Below, one piece after another: positions 60,127-64,000 of a DNA stretch of 64,000 nucleotides. The stretch comes from Bacteroidota bacterium (GTDB taxonomy: Bacteria > Bacteroidota > Bacteroidia > Cytophagales > Cyclobacteriaceae). Numbering within the stretch: position 1 is the first letter of the stretch; each line of letters opens with the position of its first letter. The stretch covers positions 372,001 to 436,000 of the forward strand of contig JAFDYV010000003.1 of NCBI GenBank assembly GCA_018267275.1. Reading direction: 5' to 3'. Made by a program: the position numbers and the translations under genes. The notes under the pieces were generated by a model. That model saw only the letters and a program-made list of their open reading frames with translations, was not told the DNA's origin and ran no database searches.

Positions 60127-63100
60127 CCAGGAAAGACGAAATGCTTACCAAAGCGTGATTCGCACACTAAAAAGCCTTGGCTCAGAAGAAACAGTTGAAT
60201 TAACTTCATTCACGGGTTTTGGCGCATTGAAGGAACTTCTGTTGCCAATGGATGACGAAACATCTTGGACGCAGGAAGACTTGCGCATGCAACCACTCGT
60301 CCAAGAATTTCATGCTGCACTTCAAGAAAAATTTCCTGATAAACACAAACAGATTCTGGAAAGCTTGCGCAATGCCACCCTGTCTTCATTTTATTCGCCA
60401 CCCTTCATCACGGAGCCGATTGTCAATGCCATCAAAGAAAATACCATTGGCATCCGGTCGATACTTGAACCTTCGGCAGGTACGGGTAATTTTATCACAA
60501 CGCTGAAGAAAGAATTTTCACGAGCCAGCATTACCGCCATTGAAAAAGATTTCTTATCCGCGAAATTTCTGCAATGGCAACATCCGAACATTGAAGCACT
60601 TCATTCAGGCCTCGAGGATTTTCCCAATCGAAAGTTCGACCTAATCATCAGCAATATTCCCTTCGGCAAGGTGAATGTATTTGACGATACGATGTTTCGA
60701 GAGGCTGTGCCGATTAAAATCAAATCCACCACGCGCATTCACAATTACTTCTTTGTGAAAGCACTTGACAACCTGAAGGACGAAGGTTTGCTTGCTTTCA
60801 TCACGACCACGGGCGTAGCTGACAGTCCGACCAATCAGGAAATACGTGAGTACCTGATGAAAAAGTCAGACTTAGTAATGGCCATTCGCTTGCCCAACAA
60901 TGCATTTGAGTCGGCTGGCACTTCACCGGTTACCGACATTATTGTGTTACGGAAAAATACAATCAAGAGAAACCTTAGTCCGCAAGAGCGCGAATTTATT
61001 ACCTCCGAAAAAATTCAAGTGCCGGATGATAAAGGCCTTTCTGTAGAAGTAAACATCAATACATATTTTAAAAACAGATCTGAACAAATTTTGGGCGAAG
61101 TAATTGCCGGAGGCCAATATCGGGGCGATGCATTAGACGTAAAACCCTTTGAGAATTGGACTGAGCGTGAACTTTCAGATGCCATTGGCAACTACCTCTC
61201 GCAATCCCTAAAGCCCGATATCAAATCTCTCCTACGCACAGTTGAACCACCAGACCTCGAACCACGAGACCTAGGCCGACAAGATGAGAGCAAGATCATT
61301 ATGTTACCACCCAATCACCCAGACTATGAAATCCTGAAACCCGGAAACCTGATCATCCATCAAGGTAAAGTGGCTGCCATTGACCTTCAAGGATCCAAAC
61401 GCATCATTACTCCCGTAGAGGCAATCAAGGACGTGGAGCGTACCTATCTCCTATCTGGGATGCGCAATACACTCAATCGGTTAGTAAAATCAGAACAAGA
61501 GGGCGAAGTGTTAGAAATGAACCGGCAACGGGAAGAACTCAATAGTCAATACGATTTGTTCACGTTCCGCTACGGTAATATCAACAGTATACCAAATCGT
61601 AAGCTTTGTTTGTTCGATGCGGAAGGCTTCAAACTTCTAGCGCTCGAAAAGCAAATCAACAGTCATTACATCAAGGCGGACATTTTTAATCAACAGGTCA
61701 ATAACAAACCTGCTTCGATTACACGACCGGAATCGCTTAAAGATGCTTTGCTGATGTCACTCAATGCGCACAATGGAGTCAACATCGAATACATAGCCGC
61801 GCTGATGATGAAAAATCGGGATGAAGTTGTTCGCGAAGGATTGAATGAAGAATTGATTTTTAGAAATCTTGACTCTAAGGCAGAGCCGTTTGTGACGAAG
61901 GACAAATTCCTCAGCGGCAACATCGTACAAAAACTTTCAGCCTTCGAACGCCTCCGACAAAACACAGAGGAAAGAAACCACACTCCCGAGTTGAGCGACC
62001 CGGACATCGAACGCCACCTCGATAGACTTCGGGAAGTACAGCCGGTGTTCCTCAAACGCGAGCTTATTGACATAAACATTGGTGAGCGATGGATACCCAA
62101 TGACATTTATGAAGCTTTCGCCCGAGATCTATTCAAAGAATTTACGGAAGTAAAATACCTTGAATCTACCGATACCTTTCTGGTAAACGTGAAGGGCTAC
62201 AGCAATGAAGAAAGCATTACCTACTCCGCCACCACACACAACGGCAAGATTGGCGGCAGCAAAATCATGGAGTATGCCATGGCCGACACACAACCCTATT
62301 TGCAGATAAAAATTTCCGACAACCCAGCCCTATACAAACCTGACTTGGACGGTATGAAGAACGTGGAGATGAAAATCCGCGAAGTAAAAGAAGCCTTTGA
62401 AAAGTTCATCAACGACAACCCACAAGTCGCTCAACAAATCGAAACCATCTACAACCGCGACATCAACAACTCCGTGAGGCGCGACTATGATGGCGCACAC
62501 CTCAAACTCCAAGGCTTGTCACACTTCACGCCACGACCTCACCAGAAAGATGCCATCTGGATGTTGCTGCAGCAAGACGGAGGCATCATCGACCACAAAG
62601 TGGGGGCAGGCAAAACATTGGTCATCTTATCCACCGCCATGGAAATGCGTAGGCTCGGCACCGCCCGAAAGCCATTAATCATCTGCATGAAAGCCAACGT
62701 GGCCGATGTGGCCAAAGACTTCCGCAAGGCCTACCCGGAGGCAAACATCCTCGCACCCGACCCACAAAAAGATTTCACCAAACAAAACCGCCAGCGCATT
62801 TTCGCCAGTATTGTGGCTAATGATTGGGATGCGGTGATTATTACCCATGATATGTTCATGGCTATCCCACAGTCCAACGCAGTCAAAAAAGAAATTCTCG
62901 AACAAGAACTCAATAATCTCAATGATGACCTCAAAGCGGTTTCTGATAATCGTTCCTTATCAAAGCGTGTATTGAAAGGATTGGAGAGCCGAAAGCAAAA
63001 CCTAAGCGTGCGATTGATGATGACGGAAGCCGCCATTCAACGAGACAAGTTCAGCTACGACTTCGACAAATTGGGCTTCGACCATATCTTCGTAGATGAA

Positions 63101-64000
63101 AGCCAGGAGTTTAAAAACCTGCACTTCACCACCCGCCACCAGCAGGTAGCTGGCTTGGGCGACCCTTCCGGTAGTCAACGCGCCCTCAACCTGGAACTCG
63201 CCATCCGCACCATCCAAAAGAAAAAGGGAGGCGACCGCGGGGCAACGTTTTCATCAGGTACGACTATCAGTAACAGTTTGGTAGAGCTTTATTTGTTGTT
63301 CAAATATTTGCGACCCAACAAACTGGCCGAACTCAAAATCAACTCCTTCGATGCGTGGGCAAAAATGTATGCACGCAAGTCGGCCACCTACGAATTCTCC
63401 GTCACCAACGAATTAAAGATGAAAGAACGCTATCGCGAGTTTATCAAAGTACCTGAACTCGCACGCTTCTACGCAGAGATTACGCACGTAGTCAACGACC
63501 ACAACTTGAAAATTGATAAACCGGAAGTGAGCCACGAAGTCGTCAACATGGAACCAACGGAAGCGCAGCAGGCCTACACCCAAAAACTCATCAGCTTTAC
63601 CAAAACAAAAAACCCCGCCTACGTTGACTTATCACTCAACGAAAAGGAAATGAACGCCTTTATGCTCATTGCCACCAACCTCGCCAAGAAAATGAGTATC
63701 GACATGCGACTCATCAATTCGCACAGCTATGGCTTTGAAGAAGGAGGTAAGATTGGCAAACTGTGCCAGACCGTGGCCGATGAGTACAACGATAGCAAAC
63801 CCTATCGTGGAACACAATTAGTCTTCAGCGACCTCGGCACCCCAGCCGGCAGTGGGTTCAACATCTACGAAGAAGTAAAACGGGTATTGGTGGAGAAGCA
63901 TGACATCGACCCACAAGAAATTCAATTCATCCACGACCACGACAGCCGGAAAAAGAAAGAAGAACTTTTCAAACAAGTGAACGCGGGGGACGTGAGGGTG
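60119..64000 (+). CDS. Giant N6-adenine methylase-helicase fusion, partial (runs off the window)
   Basis: ATG 60119 opens a frame of 1294 codons to the end. The N-terminal methyltransferase has SAM motif I SILEPSAGTGNFITTL (about residue 120) and catalytic motif FDLIISNIPFGK (NIPF in place of NPPY/F). It is followed by a helical spacer and then SF2 helicase sequence with Walker A DHKVGAGKTLVI (about 825) and Walker B IFVDESQEF (about 985). The last codons (KQVNAGDVRV) precede the expected late helicase motifs. Such fusions occur in Bacteroidota conjugative elements and resemble phage P1 DarB; an anti-restriction role is inferred. Confidence 0.88.
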   Translation, partial: MNSQERRNAYQSVIRTLKSLGSEETVELTSFTGFGALKELLLPMDDETSWTQEDLRMQPLVQEFHAALQEKFPDKHKQILESLRNATLSSFYSPPFITEPIVNAIKENTIGIRSILEPSAGTGNFITTLKKEFSRASITAIEKDFLSAKFLQWQHPNIEALHSGLEDFPNRKFDLIISNIPFGKVNVFDDTMFREAVPIKIKSTTRIHNYFFVKALDNLKDEGLLAFITTTGVADSPTNQEIREYLMKKSDLVMAIRLPNNAFESAGTSPVTDIIVLRKNTIKRNLSPQEREFITSEKIQVPDDKGLSVEVNINTYFKNRSEQILGEVIAGGQYRGDALDVKPFENWTERELSDAIGNYLSQSLKPDIKSLLRTVEPPDLEPRDLGRQDESKIIMLPPNHPDYEILKPGNLIIHQGKVAAIDLQGSKRIITPVEAIKDVERTYLLSGMRNTLNRLVKSEQEGEVLEMNRQREELNSQYDLFTFRYGNINSIPNRKLCLFDAEGFKLLALEKQINSHYIKADIFNQQVNNKPASITRPESLKDALLMSLNAHNGVNIEYIAALMMKNRDEVVREGLNEELIFRNLDSKAEPFVTKDKFLSGNIVQKLSAFERLRQNTEERNHTPELSDPDIERHLDRLREVQPVFLKRELIDINIGERWIPNDIYEAFARDLFKEFTEVKYLESTDTFLVNVKGYSNEESITYSATTHNGKIGGSKIMEYAMADTQPYLQIKISDNPALYKPDLDGMKNVEMKIREVKEAFEKFINDNPQVAQQIETIYNRDINNSVRRDYDGAHLKLQGLSHFTPRPHQKDAIWMLLQQDGGIIDHKVGAGKTLVILSTAMEMRRLGTARKPLIICMKANVADVAKDFRKAYPEANILAPDPQKDFTKQNRQRIFASIVANDWDAVIITHDMFMAIPQSNAVKKEILEQELNNLNDDLKAVSDNRSLSKRVLKGLESRKQNLSVRLMMTEAAIQRDKFSYDFDKLGFDHIFVDESQEFKNLHFTTRHQQVAGLGDPSGSQRALNLELAIRTIQKKKGGDRGATFSSGTTISNSLVELYLLFKYLRPNKLAELKINSFDAWAKMYARKSATYEFSVTNELKMKERYREFIKVPELARFYAEITHVVNDHNLKIDKPEVSHEVVNMEPTEAQQAYTQKLISFTKTKNPAYVDLSLNEKEMNAFMLIATNLAKKMSIDMRLINSHSYGFEEGGKIGKLCQTVADEYNDSKPYRGTQLVFSDLGTPAGSGFNIYEEVKRVLVEKHDIDPQEIQFIHDHDSRKKKEELFKQVNAGDVRV

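Overview
The window reads as chromosomal DNA of a Bacteroidota bacterium, most likely of the order Cytophagales. The evidence is the protein families (DUF3347, DUF5777 and HYC_CC_PP proteins, RteC, Bacteroidota-type TraG), the many SPII lipoproteins, and dense operons with ATGA overlaps. It is a metal-resistance and stress island, rich in copper genes, that ends in conjugative-element DNA. I see no rRNA, tRNA or CRISPR array. All calls come from reading the sequence; no database search was run.

Layout: (1) 1-10519 holds two heavy-metal RND efflux modules. The first shows only the last residues of its pump and two adaptor proteins. An ArsR repressor and a MITE-like element follow. The second module is complete: a pump split into two genes, an outer-membrane factor and two adaptors. 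(2) 10625-19906 is a respiratory block: a cytochrome c lipoprotein, a beta-barrel, a Tat-type Fe-S protein with an NrfD-type membrane quinol subunit, two more cytochromes c and a NorB-like heme-copper oxidase that lacks a key active-site histidine. (3) 20134-29935 is a stress and energy block: an ATP-cone/Mrr protein, a Ca-type P-ATPase, a GH13 enzyme, PPK2, oleate hydratase, a K+ channel, an MgtC/DUF4010 protein and a broken second PPK2. (4) 30017-43005 is a third RND module, again with a split pump and two adaptors, plus DUF3347 proteins, a Cys-rich membrane protein, a multicopper oxidase and small secreted proteins. (5) 43074-45786 has two methyltransferase-type genes, one frameshifted, and a nuclease-like gene. 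(6) 45830-57648 is a periplasmic copper block: a His-rich protein, DUF2231, a metal-binding lipoprotein, a CopA oxidase fused to a barrel, a channel-like protein, a tandem Usp, a TlpA thioredoxin, YceI, a secreted acetolactate decarboxylase and a CopB-type ATPase. (7) 57653-64000 is a junction with a truncated HMA domain and a truncated TraG, followed by RteC, a small protein and a giant methylase-helicase that runs off the window.

Together the genes suggest layered copper handling. The CopB ATPase would move copper from cytoplasm to periplasm. The multicopper oxidases would oxidise Cu(I). Met/His/Cys-rich small proteins and the CPMHP...CGM modules would bind it. The RND-adaptor-TolC pumps would expel it across the outer membrane.

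The most unusual signals are these: the heavy-metal RND pump is split at the same place in two separate operons; a hairpin-bearing leader is repeated in front of two genes of one operon; the NorB-like oxidase lacks the helix VI histidine; a small channel-like protein has a non-canonical filter; and a decayed PPK2 tail supplies the stop codon of its neighbour.
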